A stretch of DNA of 64,000 nt from Candidatus Saccharibacteria bacterium UBA6224 (GCA_002441585.1 DJWS01000009.1:1-64000), one strand, 5' to 3'; positions 24,274 to 34,218 are shown, counted from the first letter of the stretch. A program made the numbers and translations. The notes: generated by a model from the sequence alone, not told the origin.

Positions 24274-25512
24274 ATGACTAGGGTACTTTCTGAACTACTG
24301 GGTGTGCGGCCCCATGAATTCCATGTCGGCTTGCGCCAGTTGGAGCGTGCCAGCGGTCATAACAGTGCCGATATTCGTTTGTCCAGCGAAGTAATGCAGG
24401 CGACCCAGCGTAAATTGAAGCAGCTCGGGCTGGATCCGCACGATACCACGGGGTTAGAGCTATACCGGGCCTTGCAATCTCGGATTCGCCAAGATGACGA
24501 TCGCTTGTCGCAAATTTTGCGGAAAAAATATGGTAGCGATGATCCGGCCCACGACACTTTACATATAGCCAAGGAACTGGACAAACTGCCCGTCCACAAG
24601 TCATGCTTTGCTATCAAGCCGGCCGTCGGCAAACGTTTTCTCAAGAAGACGCCGCCGAAACATGCCATGAAGGCCTTGGGGTATCGTTCGCTGGACTCCA
24701 TGCTTAAGCACGAAGCTCTGGGCGCGATTTATGCAGCCGCCTGGCTAACTGAGTCAGCCGCCTGGCAACGCCAGCTGATTGATCAATACAAATCACTCAA
24801 GGTCACCGACTTCGAGATTCGCAAAATGGCGATATTGTCGCCTGACACAGCCAGATGGTACCAGCTGGCTGATACCCATGTTTCCAAAAGGCGGCACAAT
24901 GTCCTGGGATTCGCGGAACTTGGGGTCGTGGTTCTTTTACCTTTGCCGTCTGAGCGCCCAGCCGGTACATCGCTGGTCAGTTTGTTGCTCGCCCTACACG
25001 AAATGAACCAGGTTCGGGCCACTAGCACTTTTCTCAAACTTTGTCAGGTGCGGCCGGACTTTAGCAAACAGGTCCAAGAAGTAGCGCGCGGTGAGGCAGT
25101 CGTGTCGGCCGAATTTTTCGGTCGGCCGGTGTCCTGGCAAGTCGTCCAGCGTTATTACGCACGATTTACCGATCGTTTTCGTTCGGAAGTATTTGAACCT
25201 CATATCCAGGCCGACGATCTGGGTTGGCATTCTATCGAAAAAGTCCTCAGTCACATCGATCCGGCTATGGAATTTTGGCACCATACGACACACCTCAGCT
25301 TACTGGATAATCACAAGCCGGTCTCATGCAATATCATCGACGTCGCCCTCAGCTATTGTAACGACTTGCCGTATCAGGAGCGCGTCGTTCATTATTTTCA
25401 GCATTCGTTGTGGCACGAACTCGTCATTCGCTATCTGAAGCACGAGAATGTCGAACAGTTAATTATTGGTGGGATAGAATCCGAGCTCGTCACGGAGCCG
25501 GAAATCGCGTAG
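24274..25512 (+). CDS. Hypothetical protein, 412 aa
   Basis: I do not recognise the family. The protein is soluble and mainly helical, with a DnaA/helix-rich N-terminus (TRVLSELLGVRPHEF), a Lys-rich middle (KRFLKKTPPKHAMKALGY) and His-rich segments (FWHHTTHLSLLDNHKP). The C-terminus is helical and acidic. The frame could begin at 24262, but TAACAT ten bases upstream of 24274 and the ATG there (MTRVLSELL) favour a near-leaderless start. It is divergent from cofE and 15 bases upstream of a LOG-like gene. Confidence 0.7.
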   Translation: MTRVLSELLGVRPHEFHVGLRQLERASGHNSADIRLSSEVMQATQRKLKQLGLDPHDTTGLELYRALQSRIRQDDDRLSQILRKKYGSDDPAHDTLHIAKELDKLPVHKSCFAIKPAVGKRFLKKTPPKHAMKALGYRSLDSMLKHEALGAIYAAAWLTESAAWQRQLIDQYKSLKVTDFEIRKMAILSPDTARWYQLADTHVSKRRHNVLGFAELGVVVLLPLPSERPAGTSLVSLLLALHEMNQVRATSTFLKLCQVRPDFSKQVQEVARGEAVVSAEFFGRPVSWQVVQRYYARFTDRFRSEVFEPHIQADDLGWHSIEKVLSHIDPAMEFWHHTTHLSLLDNHKPVSCNIIDVALSYCNDLPYQERVVHYFQHSLWHELVIRYLKHENVEQLIIGGIESELVTEPEIA

Positions 25513-25527
25513 AATAGAATAAGCATT

Positions 25528-26115
25528 ATGGTAAACAAAACTAAGACAACATATCAAATTTGTGTTTCCGGCGCCGCCAAGGGCGTAAGCGTCGACGAAG
25601 GCAAGGACCTGGCCTTTAAACTCGGCGAGGCTATCGCCCGGGCTGGCCACAGCCTGATGACGGGCGCGACGGTCGGCCTGCCCAACTACGCCGCCGAAGG
25701 CTACAAGACAGCTGGCGGCTTGATGAGCGTTGGTATCAGCCCGGCGGCCAGCAAGGTCGAACACGTCGTTAAATACCGGCTGCCAACCGATGCCTACGAT
25801 ACCATCCTGTACACCGGCTTGCATTATGTCGGCCGTGACACACTTCTGATCACCAGTAGCGATGCTGTCGTCAGTATTGGCGGTCGCCTTGGTACTCTGC
25901 ACGAATTCACCATCGCCATGGAAACGGATACGCCAATCGGCTTCCTGCAAGGCGCCGGCGGCATCAGCGAAGAAATCCAGGACCTTTTGGCACTGGCTCG
26001 TCCATTGCGCGACGAAGCAGCCGTCATGTTCGATGATGATGCCGACCGTTTGCTGGCTGACTTGACTGGGCACTTGGACAAAGAAAACGCCAAATACCTC
26101 CAGATTTACAAATAG
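25528..26115 (+). CDS. LOG/SLOG-family Rossmann protein
   Basis: A 195-residue protein. The N-terminal YQICVSGAAKG and GHSLMTGATVGLPNYAAEGY, and GGRLGTLHEFTIAM near residue 115, resemble the nucleotide-binding fold and PGGxGTxxE motif of LOG (cytokinin riboside phosphoribohydrolase-like) proteins, with the first Pro replaced. The catalytic Arg cannot be assigned confidently, so it may be a non-enzymatic nucleotide binder. TAGAAT seven bases before the ATG suggests a near-leaderless message. Confidence 0.75.
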   Translation: MVNKTKTTYQICVSGAAKGVSVDEGKDLAFKLGEAIARAGHSLMTGATVGLPNYAAEGYKTAGGLMSVGISPAASKVEHVVKYRLPTDAYDTILYTGLHYVGRDTLLITSSDAVVSIGGRLGTLHEFTIAMETDTPIGFLQGAGGISEEIQDLLALARPLRDEAAVMFDDDADRLLADLTGHLDKENAKYLQIYK

Positions 26116-26142
26116 CTCCACGCGTCGCCTAGCCCCCTGGTA

Positions 26143-26148
26143 TACAAT
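26143..26148 (+). promoter_or_regulatory. -10 box (TACAAT) of uvrB
   Basis: TACAAT, six bases, then the GTG start. No clear -35 is visible. The spacing predicts a message that starts at or next to the GTG. Confidence 0.5.
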
Positions 26149-26154
26149 AGGTAG

Positions 26155-28119
26155 GTGGCAAAATTCGAACTAACCAGTGACTATAAACCGATGGGCGATC
26201 AGCCGGCTGCGATCAAGCAGCTGACCGCTGGTCTTCACGCTGGAGAAAAATACCAGACGTTGCTCGGCGTGACTGGTTCGGGTAAGACTTTTACGATGGC
26301 CAATCTGGTCCAGGATGTCCAGCGACCGACGCTGGTACTTAGCCACAATAAAACTTTAGCGGCTCAGTTATACAGTGAGTTCAAGAATTTTTTCCCGAAC
26401 AACGCCGTCCATTATTTTGTCAGTTACTTCGATTATTATCAGCCCGAGGCCTACATACCGCGCTCGGATACTTACATCGAGAAAGACAGTCAGATCAACG
26501 AAGAGATTGACCGTTTGCGTCATGCGGCCACTGATTCGTTACTTAGCCGGAGTGACGTTTTGATCGTTGCTAGCGTCAGTTGCATTTACGGTATTGGCTC
26601 GGTCGAAGATTACGGTAACTTGGCGGTCGATATCAAGACCGGCGAAAGGCGGGTGCGCGACAAATTATTACGGCAACTTATGGATATCCAGTATCAGCGC
26701 AATGATATTGATTTTCATCGCGGGACTTTCAGGGTGCGCGGCGATGTCGTGGATATCTTTCCGGCCGGAGAAGAGCTGGCCTACAGGGTCGAGTTTTTTG
26801 GTGACGAAATCGAACGCATGACGCAGATTGATCCCTTGACCGGCGAGATACTACGGGAGCTGAAGAGCCACCGAATCTTTCCGAGCAGTCACTATGTCAC
26901 GCCTCAGCAGAAGCTTCAGGTGGCGATGGGCAAGATTGAGAGTGAGCTCGAAGAGCGATTGGCGCTCTTCAAGCGCGAGGGTAAATTGCTGGAGGCACAA
27001 CGACTAGAGCAGCGCACTCGTTTCGATCTCGAGATGTTGCAAGAGACTGGTTTCGTCAAGGGCATCGAGAATTACAGCCGGTACCTGACTAACCGTGAGC
27101 CGGGCGAGCAGCCAGCGACCTTGCTCGATTATTTCCCAGATGATTATTTGCTGCTAATCGACGAAAGTCACATGACGATTCCGCAGGTGCGCGGTATGTA
27201 CAACGGTGACCGGGCACGCAAGGAAGTGCTGGTGGAGCACGGCTTCCGTTTACCCAGCGCGCTGGATAACCGGCCATTGACTTTCACTGAGTTCGAACGT
27301 CACGTTAACCAGGTTGTCTATGTCAGCGCCACGCCTGCAGAATACGAGCTCAGCCGGAGCCCTGAGCCGGCACAGCAGATCATTCGTCCGACCGGCTTGC
27401 TGGACCCGCTCATCGAGGTCCGTCCCATCGAGCATCAAGTCGATGATTTGCTTCAGGAAATCCGCCAGACCGTCGAGAAGCGCCAGCGTGTGCTAGTGAC
27501 GACCTTGACCAAGCGCATGGCAGAGGATTTGACTGAATATCTGCAGGAACTCAATGTCAAGGTGGCCTACCTGCACAGCGATGTCGACACGCTGGAGCGA
27601 AGCGATATCTTGCGTGATTTAAGGCTTGGTACCTACGACGTGCTGGTCGGCATCAACCTGCTACGCGAAGGGCTCGATTTGCCCGAGGTCAGCCTGGTAG
27701 CCATTCTTGATGCCGACAAGGAGGGATTCCTCCGTAGTGAGCAGGCTCTGATACAAACCGTGGGCCGGGCCGCTCGACACGAAGAGGGTCGAGTTATCAT
27801 GTACGCCGACCATGTCACTAACAGTATGAAGCGGACTATCGACGAGACGTCGCGTCGGCGCAAAATCCAAGAAGCCTACAATACCGAGCATGGCATTACG
27901 CCGACGGGCATTACCAAGTCCATCGAGAAGGGCCTGCGCCCAGACTTGCCCGAAGAGGCCAAGCGTGCCAAGTTAGATCTGAAGAAAATTCCACGCGACG
28001 AGTATGCTAGCTTGGTCAAGGATCTGACATCGCAAATGGAATTGGCGGCAGCCAACCTTCAGTTCGAGCAAGCGGCCGAGCTACGCGATATCATCGAGGA
28101 CATCCGAGCCAAAATGTAG
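26155..28119 (+). CDS. uvrB: Excinuclease ABC subunit B
   Basis: A 654-residue full-length DNA damage-recognition helicase of nucleotide excision repair. Walker A GVTGSGKT is near residue 38, the beta-hairpin region [12 protein letters not shown] near 92, the helicase motif [10 protein letters not shown] near 388, the RxxR-type motif VGRAARH near 540 and a C-terminal UVR motif ([13 protein letters not shown]). The GTG start gives the canonical [20 protein letters not shown]. It converges on the alpha/beta hydrolase with directly abutting stop codons. UvrA and UvrC are outside the window. Confidence 0.98.
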   Translation: MAKFELTSDYKPMGDQPAAIKQLTAGLHAGEKYQTLLGVTGSGKTFTMANLVQDVQRPTLVLSHNKTLAAQLYSEFKNFFPNNAVHYFVSYFDYYQPEAYIPRSDTYIEKDSQINEEIDRLRHAATDSLLSRSDVLIVASVSCIYGIGSVEDYGNLAVDIKTGERRVRDKLLRQLMDIQYQRNDIDFHRGTFRVRGDVVDIFPAGEELAYRVEFFGDEIERMTQIDPLTGEILRELKSHRIFPSSHYVTPQQKLQVAMGKIESELEERLALFKREGKLLEAQRLEQRTRFDLEMLQETGFVKGIENYSRYLTNREPGEQPATLLDYFPDDYLLLIDESHMTIPQVRGMYNGDRARKEVLVEHGFRLPSALDNRPLTFTEFERHVNQVVYVSATPAEYELSRSPEPAQQIIRPTGLLDPLIEVRPIEHQVDDLLQEIRQTVEKRQRVLVTTLTKRMAEDLTEYLQELNVKVAYLHSDVDTLERSDILRDLRLGTYDVLVGINLLREGLDLPEVSLVAILDADKEGFLRSEQALIQTVGRAARHEEGRVIMYADHVTNSMKRTIDETSRRRKIQEAYNTEHGITPTGITKSIEKGLRPDLPEEAKRAKLDLKKIPRDEYASLVKDLTSQMELAAANLQFEQAAELRDIIEDIRAKM

Positions 28120-29067
28120 CTAGCCAATGAGCCTCAGGGCTGGGCGGGCCTCGCGTTCGTCGAGAGCCCTGAGGGCACGTTGTACACCCTCGGCCTCTAG
28201 CCGAGGCTGATGTTGTGGACCCAAGTGTCCGACATCCAACATCTCGTAGTAATCGACCATGGCCGCGACCTCAGACATCGGTCCGTCGGGCGTTAAGCTG
28301 TCATGGCTACCGGTGAGCAACGCCATACCGATATGTCTTTCGTGGGACATTGGCATAATATATCGTCGGTTATCGCCGGTGACGCAGGCCAGGAGTTCTC
28401 CCGCCGTTTGGTGTGGGGCCGAGAACAGATGGTGTATAGTCCGACCAATTTGCCGGGCGGTAGTATTTCGTGCGGCTTCAACGAGGTGGGGAGCGACCTC
28501 TTGCCTGAAAAATACAGGTAGTCGCCCGAGGAAACGTAATGGCTGGGGGTCTTCGAAGCCGACAGGGTTCATGTAGACGATGTTGTCGATTTCGCCCGGG
28601 TGCTGTAATGCATATCTGGTGGCGACATGAGCCCCGTATGAATGTGCCCCCAAATTCATGCTTGTAGTACTGAGCCTATTACCATTTTGCGTATTGCTTA
28701 GCTCTGGGTTTGCGGCGATATCTTGTAGGGCGGCATCGATGGTAAGGGCATGAACCCTAGTTGAGTCAAACAAGTGCTCGATGGCTCGACTGCCAGACTG
28801 GCGAACTGGGCTTAGGCGCAAGCTGGCCGCACCTAACCCGGTCGTTTCTCTGGCTATGCTGCGCATGGATTTTTTGAGTTCACTAAAACCGTTTATCCAG
28901 ACGATGATCTCGTCGCGCTTCAAGGTTTCAGGCACCTCCAGTGTGTAGCTGGTGGTGGCACCTTCGATCGTCACCGTACCATGTATCGAGTTGCCCGCAA
29001 TCAACCCTTCACGTTCTTCACCGTTCTGCGGTGGTAGTTGGGCGAGTTCGAACCTTTGCTGTGACAT
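28120..29067 (-). CDS. Alpha/beta-hydrolase fold protein
   Basis: A 315-residue soluble hydrolase-like protein. The nucleophile elbow is GAHSYGAH near residue 142, a likely acid is in GSHDSLTPD near 255, and the His is in DVGHLGPQ near 280, giving a plausible Ser-Asp-His triad. No signal peptide. The substrate is unknown; esterase, lipase and thioesterase activities are possible. It is divergent from gatC and convergent with uvrB. Confidence 0.78.
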   Translation of the reverse strand: MSQQRFELAQLPPQNGEEREGLIAGNSIHGTVTIEGATTSYTLEVPETLKRDEIIVWINGFSELKKSMRSIARETTGLGAASLRLSPVRQSGSRAIEHLFDSTRVHALTIDAALQDIAANPELSNTQNGNRLSTTSMNLGAHSYGAHVATRYALQHPGEIDNIVYMNPVGFEDPQPLRFLGRLPVFFRQEVAPHLVEAARNTTARQIGRTIHHLFSAPHQTAGELLACVTGDNRRYIMPMSHERHIGMALLTGSHDSLTPDGPMSEVAAMVDYYEMLDVGHLGPQHQPRLEAEGVQRALRALDEREARPALRLIG

Positions 29068-29166
29068 ATATTATTGTCGAAATGCCTTTGGTTCTATCGT
29101 AGTCTTGCTAATGGCTATTGTAAAGTTGCATTTTATGATGGCTGGAAAGGCGCCCACGCTTGATGC

Positions 29167-29172
29167 TATACT
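29167..29172 (+). promoter_or_regulatory. -10 box (TATACT) of the gat operon
   Basis: TATACT followed by seven bases and the gatC ATG. It decides the gatC start against the long upstream frame, which would begin before the promoter. Confidence 0.55.
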
Positions 29173-29179
29173 TTTACCA

Positions 29180-29473
29180 ATGGCAAAAATGACTCGGGAA
29201 GACGTATTAAAATTGGCGAAATTAGCTCGCCTAAATCTGACAGATTCAGAGCTCGACGAATTCGCACGCGAGTTTACCGACATACTCCAATACGTCGAGC
29301 AGTTGCAAACCGTCGATGTTGAAGGACTTGATCCGACAAACCAGGTCACTGGCCTGACTAATGTAATGCGTCCCGACGAAGTCATCGATTATGGGTACGA
29401 GCCAGCCGAACTGCTCAAGAATGTCCCGACCGTCCAAGATAACCAACTCAAGGTCAAAAGGATGATCGCATGA
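29180..29473 (+). CDS. gatC: Aspartyl/glutamyl-tRNA amidotransferase subunit C
   Basis: A 97-residue GatC that stabilises GatA and, with GatB, forms the amidotransferase converting Glu-tRNA(Gln) and Asp-tRNA(Asn) to the amide forms. LAKLARLNLTDSELDEFAREF and VEGLDPTNQVTGL...MRPDEV are family hallmarks. The long upstream extension of the frame was rejected on promoter position and homology. ATGA overlap with gatA shows coupling. Confidence 0.95.
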   Translation: MAKMTREDVLKLAKLARLNLTDSELDEFAREFTDILQYVEQLQTVDVEGLDPTNQVTGLTNVMRPDEVIDYGYEPAELLKNVPTVQDNQLKVKRMIA

Positions 29474-30891
29474 CGCAGTGGCTGCCGATAGCCGAGATAG
29501 CCGCCAAGGTAAATGCCGGCGAACTGACTGCCACGGCCATGGTCGAGCAGGCCTTAGGCGCAATTGCCGATGGCGCCGATTACCAGGCGATAATTGCCAC
29601 CACGGAGACGCGGGCGCGTGAACGCGCGGCCATCATCGACGAGCAGATCAAGCGTGGTGAGCTGGCTGGCCGTTTAGCAGGAGTGCCATTCATTGCCAAG
29701 GATAACTTCTTAGTCTTTGGCGCTGAGACAACCGCTGCCAGCAACATCTTGCGCGGCTTCGTCGCACCTTACCAGTCGACGGCCATCGAACGACTCGAAG
29801 CCGAAGGTGCCATTTGCGTGGCCAAGGCCAATCTCGATGCCTTCGCCCACGGCAGCAGCACCGAGAATTCAGACTTTTTCCCGACCAAGAACCCGCACGA
29901 TAAAGCCCGCGTACCGGGCGGCAGTTCGGGCGGGTCGGCCGCGGCTGTTGTACTTGGCATGGCACCATTTGCGCTTGGCACCGACACCGGCGGCTCTATC
30001 CGCCTGCCAGCCAGCTTTTGTGGCGCTGTCGGCTACAAACCGACCTACGGTCTAGTCAGCCGCAGTGGGGTGGTGGCCATGGCCAGCAGTACCGATGTGA
30101 TTGGTCCGCTGACGCGTACGGTCGATGATGCTGCCCTGGTGCTCGATGTCATGTCCGGCCAAGATAAGCTCGATGGAACTACCATCGTCAAGGATGATGC
30201 CGGCTATGACGGTCGGGCGTTGGATTTGTCCGGCAAGAAAATCGGTGTCATCAAGGAGTATATGAGTGATGATTTACAGCCGGGCGTCCGTCAGGCAATT
30301 GAGCGGGCGATTGACGGCGCACGCCAGGCCGGGGCCGAAATCGTGGAGGTCAGTTTGCCATCTTTGCCGCTTGGATTGGCGATTTATTATGTACTGTGCC
30401 CAGCGGAAGTCAGCAGCAATCTTAGCCGCTATGATGGCCAACGCTACGGCTATTCCGCCCCCGATGCGGCCGACTTGGAGGAAAGCTACACCAAATCTCG
30501 CGAGGTCGGTTTCGGCGCCGAGGCCAAGCGACGTATAATGATCGGGACCTATGTCCTTAGCAGTGGCTACTATGACGCTTATTACCGCAAGGCGCAGATT
30601 GTCCGCACCAAACTCATCAAGGAGTTTGAGGCAGCCTTCAAGGAAGCTGATTTCTTGTTAGGGCCGACGGTTGCCAATACTGCTTTCAAGCTTGGCGAAG
30701 TCAGTGACCCCCTGCAAATGTACCTGACCGATATCATGACCGTCGCGGCCAATCTAGTGGGCTGCCCAGCAATCAGTATTCCTGCCGGCACATCCGATGA
30801 ATTACCCGTCGGCCTACAATTGATGGCCCCGTCGCGGGCTGACCGCGACTTGCTTGGTTGCGCTCGTCGCTTCGAAGAGGTATTGGCATGA
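29470..30891 (+). CDS. gatA: Glutamyl-tRNA(Gln) amidotransferase subunit A
   Basis: A 473-residue amidase-signature enzyme that releases ammonia from glutamine. The catalytic Lys77 is in GVPFIAKDNF, the cis-Ser (about 152) in GGSSGGSAAAV and the nucleophile Ser176 in GTDTGGSIRLPASF, the normal spacing of the Lys-Ser-Ser triad. The C-terminal PVGLQLMAP is conserved. The start overlaps the gatC stop (ATGA) and the end overlaps the next ATG, so the HEPN-like gene is inserted tightly between gatA and gatB. Confidence 0.98.
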   Translation: MTQWLPIAEIAAKVNAGELTATAMVEQALGAIADGADYQAIIATTETRARERAAIIDEQIKRGELAGRLAGVPFIAKDNFLVFGAETTAASNILRGFVAPYQSTAIERLEAEGAICVAKANLDAFAHGSSTENSDFFPTKNPHDKARVPGGSSGGSAAAVVLGMAPFALGTDTGGSIRLPASFCGAVGYKPTYGLVSRSGVVAMASSTDVIGPLTRTVDDAALVLDVMSGQDKLDGTTIVKDDAGYDGRALDLSGKKIGVIKEYMSDDLQPGVRQAIERAIDGARQAGAEIVEVSLPSLPLGLAIYYVLCPAEVSSNLSRYDGQRYGYSAPDAADLEESYTKSREVGFGAEAKRRIMIGTYVLSSGYYDAYYRKAQIVRTKLIKEFEAAFKEADFLLGPTVANTAFKLGEVSDPLQMYLTDIMTVAANLVGCPAISIPAGTSDELPVGLQLMAPSRADRDLLGCARRFEEVLA

Positions 30892-31313
30892 TGAATTTTG
30901 ATAAAAATAGCACCATCATTTTGGGCCTAGCCGGTTTGGTACTGGTAGTTGTCATTATTTCCAGCTGGTTGGCCCGTCGCCGTTTCCGCCGGCTTGATCC
31001 CAGGCGTTTCGTATCACGGTGGCGTGAGATTCAGGGTCTGTGCGGCACCGAGAATACCTGGCCGTTAGCTATCATAAATGCCGACAAGTTGGTCGACGAT
31101 GCCCTTAAGCAGTCACGCTACAAAGGCAAGACGATGGGCGAACGACTGGTCGGCGCACAGCGCGATCTGTCGGACAATGACGGAATTTGGTTCGGCCACA
31201 AACTCCGCAACAAACTTGTCCATGAAGAATATTCCAACTTGAAGAAAAAGGAAGTCATGAAAGCACTGGCCGGATTCCGTCAGGCTTTGCGCGACCTGGG
31301 AGCCCTGAAGTGA
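30888..31313 (+). CDS. Membrane-anchored HEPN-like protein in the gat operon
   Basis: A 141-residue protein with one N-terminal membrane helix (about residues 8-28), then basic Arg-rich residues and a helical cytosolic domain. At residues 107-112 it carries RNKLVH, the R-N-x3-H pattern of HEPN domains (Rx4-6H), preceded by HKL and followed by acidic EEY. HEPN domains are often RNases or nucleotide-binding helices, but a short motif is weak evidence. It overlaps gatA by four bases (ATGA) and gatB by four (GTGA), so all three are co-translated. Confidence 0.6.
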   Translation: MMNFDKNSTIILGLAGLVLVVVIISSWLARRRFRRLDPRRFVSRWREIQGLCGTENTWPLAIINADKLVDDALKQSRYKGKTMGERLVGAQRDLSDNDGIWFGHKLRNKLVHEEYSNLKKKEVMKALAGFRQALRDLGALK

Positions 31314-32758
31314 TCGATGCCAAGACTCGCGATGCTTATACGGTCACTGTAGGCATCGAATGCCACGTGCAGCTCAAGACCAAGACGAAGCTATTCAGTG
31401 GTGCTGATAATGATGCCCGTGAGGCGGCTCCGAATACTCTCGTCAATCATATCGACTTTGGTTTGCCAGGAGCATTACCGGTACTGAACGAGGAGGCAGT
31501 TCGCTTGGCGAGCAAGGCAGCGTTTGCTCTCGAAACTCGTCCGCAAAAGTTCAGTAAATTCGATCGCAAACATTATTTTTATCCGGATTTGCCGATGGGC
31601 TACCAGATTACCCAATTCGATGAGCCGATTATCGTAGGTGGCCAAGTGGAAATCATCGTCGATGGGCAGGCCAAGACTATCGGCATCACTAGGGCGCATC
31701 TGGAGGCCGACGCTGGCAAATCATCCCACCCCGATGGCAAGGATTACAGCCTGGTTGATCTCAACCGCGCTGGCACACCGTTGCTCGAAATCGTCAGCGA
31801 ACCCGATATGCATAGTGCAGCCGAGGCTAAGGCCTATGCTCGCGAACTATACATCCGGATGAAGTACGCCGATGTCTCGTATGCCAATCTTTACTACGGC
31901 AATATGCGGTTTGACGTCAACGTCTCGGTCAGTAAGACTAGCGAGCTAGGGACGCGCAGCGAGACGAAGAACCTCAATAGTTTTCGTAGTGTCGAGAAAG
32001 CTGTCGAGTACGAAGTGAACCGCCAGATTGAGCTGCTCGAAAAAGGTGAGACAATCGTCCAGGAAACGCGCGGTTGGCATGACGCCAAGCAAAAAACTTT
32101 CAGTCAGCGTAGCAAAGAAGAGGCGCACGATTACCGCTACATGCCAGACCCGGACATCCCGCCGATTGTCCTGGATGAAGCCTATATCGCAGCCGTAGCT
32201 GATGATATGCCGATGTTGCCGAATGACTATCGTGATATTTTCCGCAAAATCGGGCTTGATGCCAAGGTGGCCGAGGACATCCTGGCCGTCCCCGAAACTG
32301 CCAAGCGAGTCGCTCGTATATTTGACATGGCTGGAGCTGAACACGCCCGTCGGGTCGCTTTCTGGTTGCTGCAGCCCCAGGATGAAGAGGTGGAAGCAAC
32401 TGATGACTCGGCCGACTCCAAGGGTAGTGACGAACAATTGGTAGCACTGTCGGACATGGTTGCGAGTAATAAACTGAGCTCGACGGCCGCCAAGGAGGTC
32501 CTGACGGAACTGCTAAAGACTGGCGACGACCCGGCCAAGATTGCCGAATCCAAGAACCTATTGCAGGTATCTGATGAGGGCGAGATTGCCAAGATAGTCG
32601 AGGAAGTCCTGGGGGCTAACGCCAAAGCTGCCGAAGACGTGCGAAACGGCGAAATGAAAGCAATTGGCTTCTTAGTCGGTCAGGTTATGAAGGCATCGAA
32701 GGGCAAGGCCAATCCAGCGCTAGCTCAACAGCTAATAAAAAAGCAACTCGGTTTGTAA
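31310..32758 (+). CDS. gatB: Aspartyl/glutamyl-tRNA amidotransferase subunit B
   Basis: A 482-residue GatB that binds the tRNA and phosphorylates the misacylated amino acid. The VGIECHVQLKTKTKLFS start, the YFYPDLPMGYQITQ segment, DYSLVDLNRAGTPLLEIVSEPD and the C-terminal YqeY-like helical domain are present. An Asp/Glu/Ser-rich insert (about residues 360-380) precedes that domain. The GTG start overlaps the previous stop. The P-loop kinase gene begins one base after its stop. Confidence 0.98.
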   Translation: MIDAKTRDAYTVTVGIECHVQLKTKTKLFSGADNDAREAAPNTLVNHIDFGLPGALPVLNEEAVRLASKAAFALETRPQKFSKFDRKHYFYPDLPMGYQITQFDEPIIVGGQVEIIVDGQAKTIGITRAHLEADAGKSSHPDGKDYSLVDLNRAGTPLLEIVSEPDMHSAAEAKAYARELYIRMKYADVSYANLYYGNMRFDVNVSVSKTSELGTRSETKNLNSFRSVEKAVEYEVNRQIELLEKGETIVQETRGWHDAKQKTFSQRSKEEAHDYRYMPDPDIPPIVLDEAYIAAVADDMPMLPNDYRDIFRKIGLDAKVAEDILAVPETAKRVARIFDMAGAEHARRVAFWLLQPQDEEVEATDDSADSKGSDEQLVALSDMVASNKLSSTAAKEVLTELLKTGDDPAKIAESKNLLQVSDEGEIAKIVEEVLGANAKAAEDVRNGEMKAIGFLVGQVMKASKGKANPALAQQLIKKQLGL

Positions 32759-32759
32759 C

Positions 32760-33332
32760 ATGAAGCCGGTCGTCATCTTAGTTAATGGCATGCCTGGTAC
32801 GGGGAAGTCGACGCTAGCGTCGAAACTTCGCGATGACCTACAGCTGCCCTTGGTGTCCAAGGACGGGCTAAAGGAATATTTCTATGATGTACTCGGTGTA
32901 ACTACCCGGGATGAATCACGAGCCGTCGGGGCAGCGTGTCTGGATATGATATATGCCCTGACCAGAGAATATGCCGCCCAAGGTTTGTCGGTGATGATAG
33001 AGAGCCCGATGTTTTATCGCTACGCCAAGCCTGAGTTCGAAGATATCCTTGAGGAAATCGACATTACATTCGTCGAAGTGCACTGTCGCACCAACAAGGA
33101 TGTTCGTCGGGACCGCATGGCCTATCGTCGGCAGCACGAAAATCGTCATGCCATTCACATGTTGACCGAAACCATTCTGGGTGAAAATGATCCCGAACCA
33201 GGTGATTATGAGCCGCTGGGCATCGGAACATTGTTCGAGATAGATACTACCAGCTTCAGTGACGATCATTATGCCAAATTGTTGAATGATATAAAACTAA
33301 CGATACCGCAGGGGGGACAATATGAGCGCTAA
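32760..33332 (+). CDS. P-loop AAA_33-type kinase
   Basis: A 190-residue single-domain ATPase with Walker A GMPGTGKSTLASKL near residue 11 and an ESPMFYRYAKPEF region. The architecture, including the CRTNKDVRRDRMAYRR lid-like basic segment, matches small-molecule kinases of the AAA_33/zeta-like group. The substrate is unknown, perhaps a nucleoside or sugar. It overlaps galU by 11 bases and belongs to the gat operon. Confidence 0.8.
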   Translation: MKPVVILVNGMPGTGKSTLASKLRDDLQLPLVSKDGLKEYFYDVLGVTTRDESRAVGAACLDMIYALTREYAAQGLSVMIESPMFYRYAKPEFEDILEEIDITFVEVHCRTNKDVRRDRMAYRRQHENRHAIHMLTETILGENDPEPGDYEPLGIGTLFEIDTTSFSDDHYAKLLNDIKLTIPQGGQYER

Positions 33333-34218
33333 AGTTACCAAGGCAGTCATAGCAGCCGCCGGATTTGGCACACGCTTCTTACCGCAGACCAAGGCTATGC
33401 CCAAAGAAATGCTGCCGCTAGTCGACAAGCCCATCATCCAGTACATCGTCGAGCAGCTGGTCGAGGCTGGCATCAAGGACATAATCATCGTCGGTAGCAG
33501 CAATAAGCGGTCCATTGAAGATCACTTCGATATTCCAAACGAGGATTTGTTGGTCAACTTACGGGCTGGTGGTCCGAAGAAGCAGCCATACATCGATGAG
33601 ATCGAGGCCATCGCGGGATTGGCCAATTTCGTGTACGTTCGGCAGAAAGGCCCATACGGTACAGCGACCCCGCTCTTGAACGTGGCCCACCTCATCGGTG
33701 ACGAACCTTTCATATATTCGTTCGCCGATGATCTATTCTTGGCTGAACCAAACGCCTTCAAGCAAATGATAGCACTACATGAGGAGCTCGGCGGCGGCAT
33801 CCTGCCGTGCGTGAAATTGGCTCAAGATGTCGACTATGAACGTTATGGCGTCGTCGGCGGAAAAGAAGTCCGCGATGGCGTTATCAAGATGGACAAGATC
33901 ATCGAGAAACCTGGCGCCAAGGCAGCGCCATCAAATCTCGGTAGCGTCGGCGGTTATTTGCTGACCCCAGAAACCTTTGAGTATTTGCAGGCCGGGGTGG
34001 ACGCGTTGAGCGGGGACACTGAGTTTTACTTGAGCGACAGCGTGTTAGAACCGATGCTCCGAGACGGCAAAGATTTTTACGGCTGTGAAATCAAGAACAG
34101 TCGTCGCTATGACACCGGTAACAAACTCGATTACATCAAGACAGTCATAGATTTCGCGCTCGAACGCGAAGATCTAAAGGACGATTTGCTTGAACATCTG
34201 CGCCAAAAGTTGTCATAA
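33322..34218 (+). CDS. galU: UTP-glucose-1-phosphate uridylyltransferase
   Basis: A 298-residue nucleotidyltransferase making UDP-glucose from UTP and glucose-1-phosphate. KAVIAAAGFGTRFLPQTKAMPKEM near the start is the G-x-G-T-R/x-K signature, and FADDLFL (Asp cluster) and ERYGVVGG follow. It supplies UDP-glucose for glycans and wall decoration. The gene overlaps the upstream kinase by 11 bases; the next gene's -35 lies over its stop. Confidence 0.96.
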   Translation: MSAKVTKAVIAAAGFGTRFLPQTKAMPKEMLPLVDKPIIQYIVEQLVEAGIKDIIIVGSSNKRSIEDHFDIPNEDLLVNLRAGGPKKQPYIDEIEAIAGLANFVYVRQKGPYGTATPLLNVAHLIGDEPFIYSFADDLFLAEPNAFKQMIALHEELGGGILPCVKLAQDVDYERYGVVGGKEVRDGVIKMDKIIEKPGAKAAPSNLGSVGGYLLTPETFEYLQAGVDALSGDTEFYLSDSVLEPMLRDGKDFYGCEIKNSRRYDTGNKLDYIKTVIDFALEREDLKDDLLEHLRQKLS

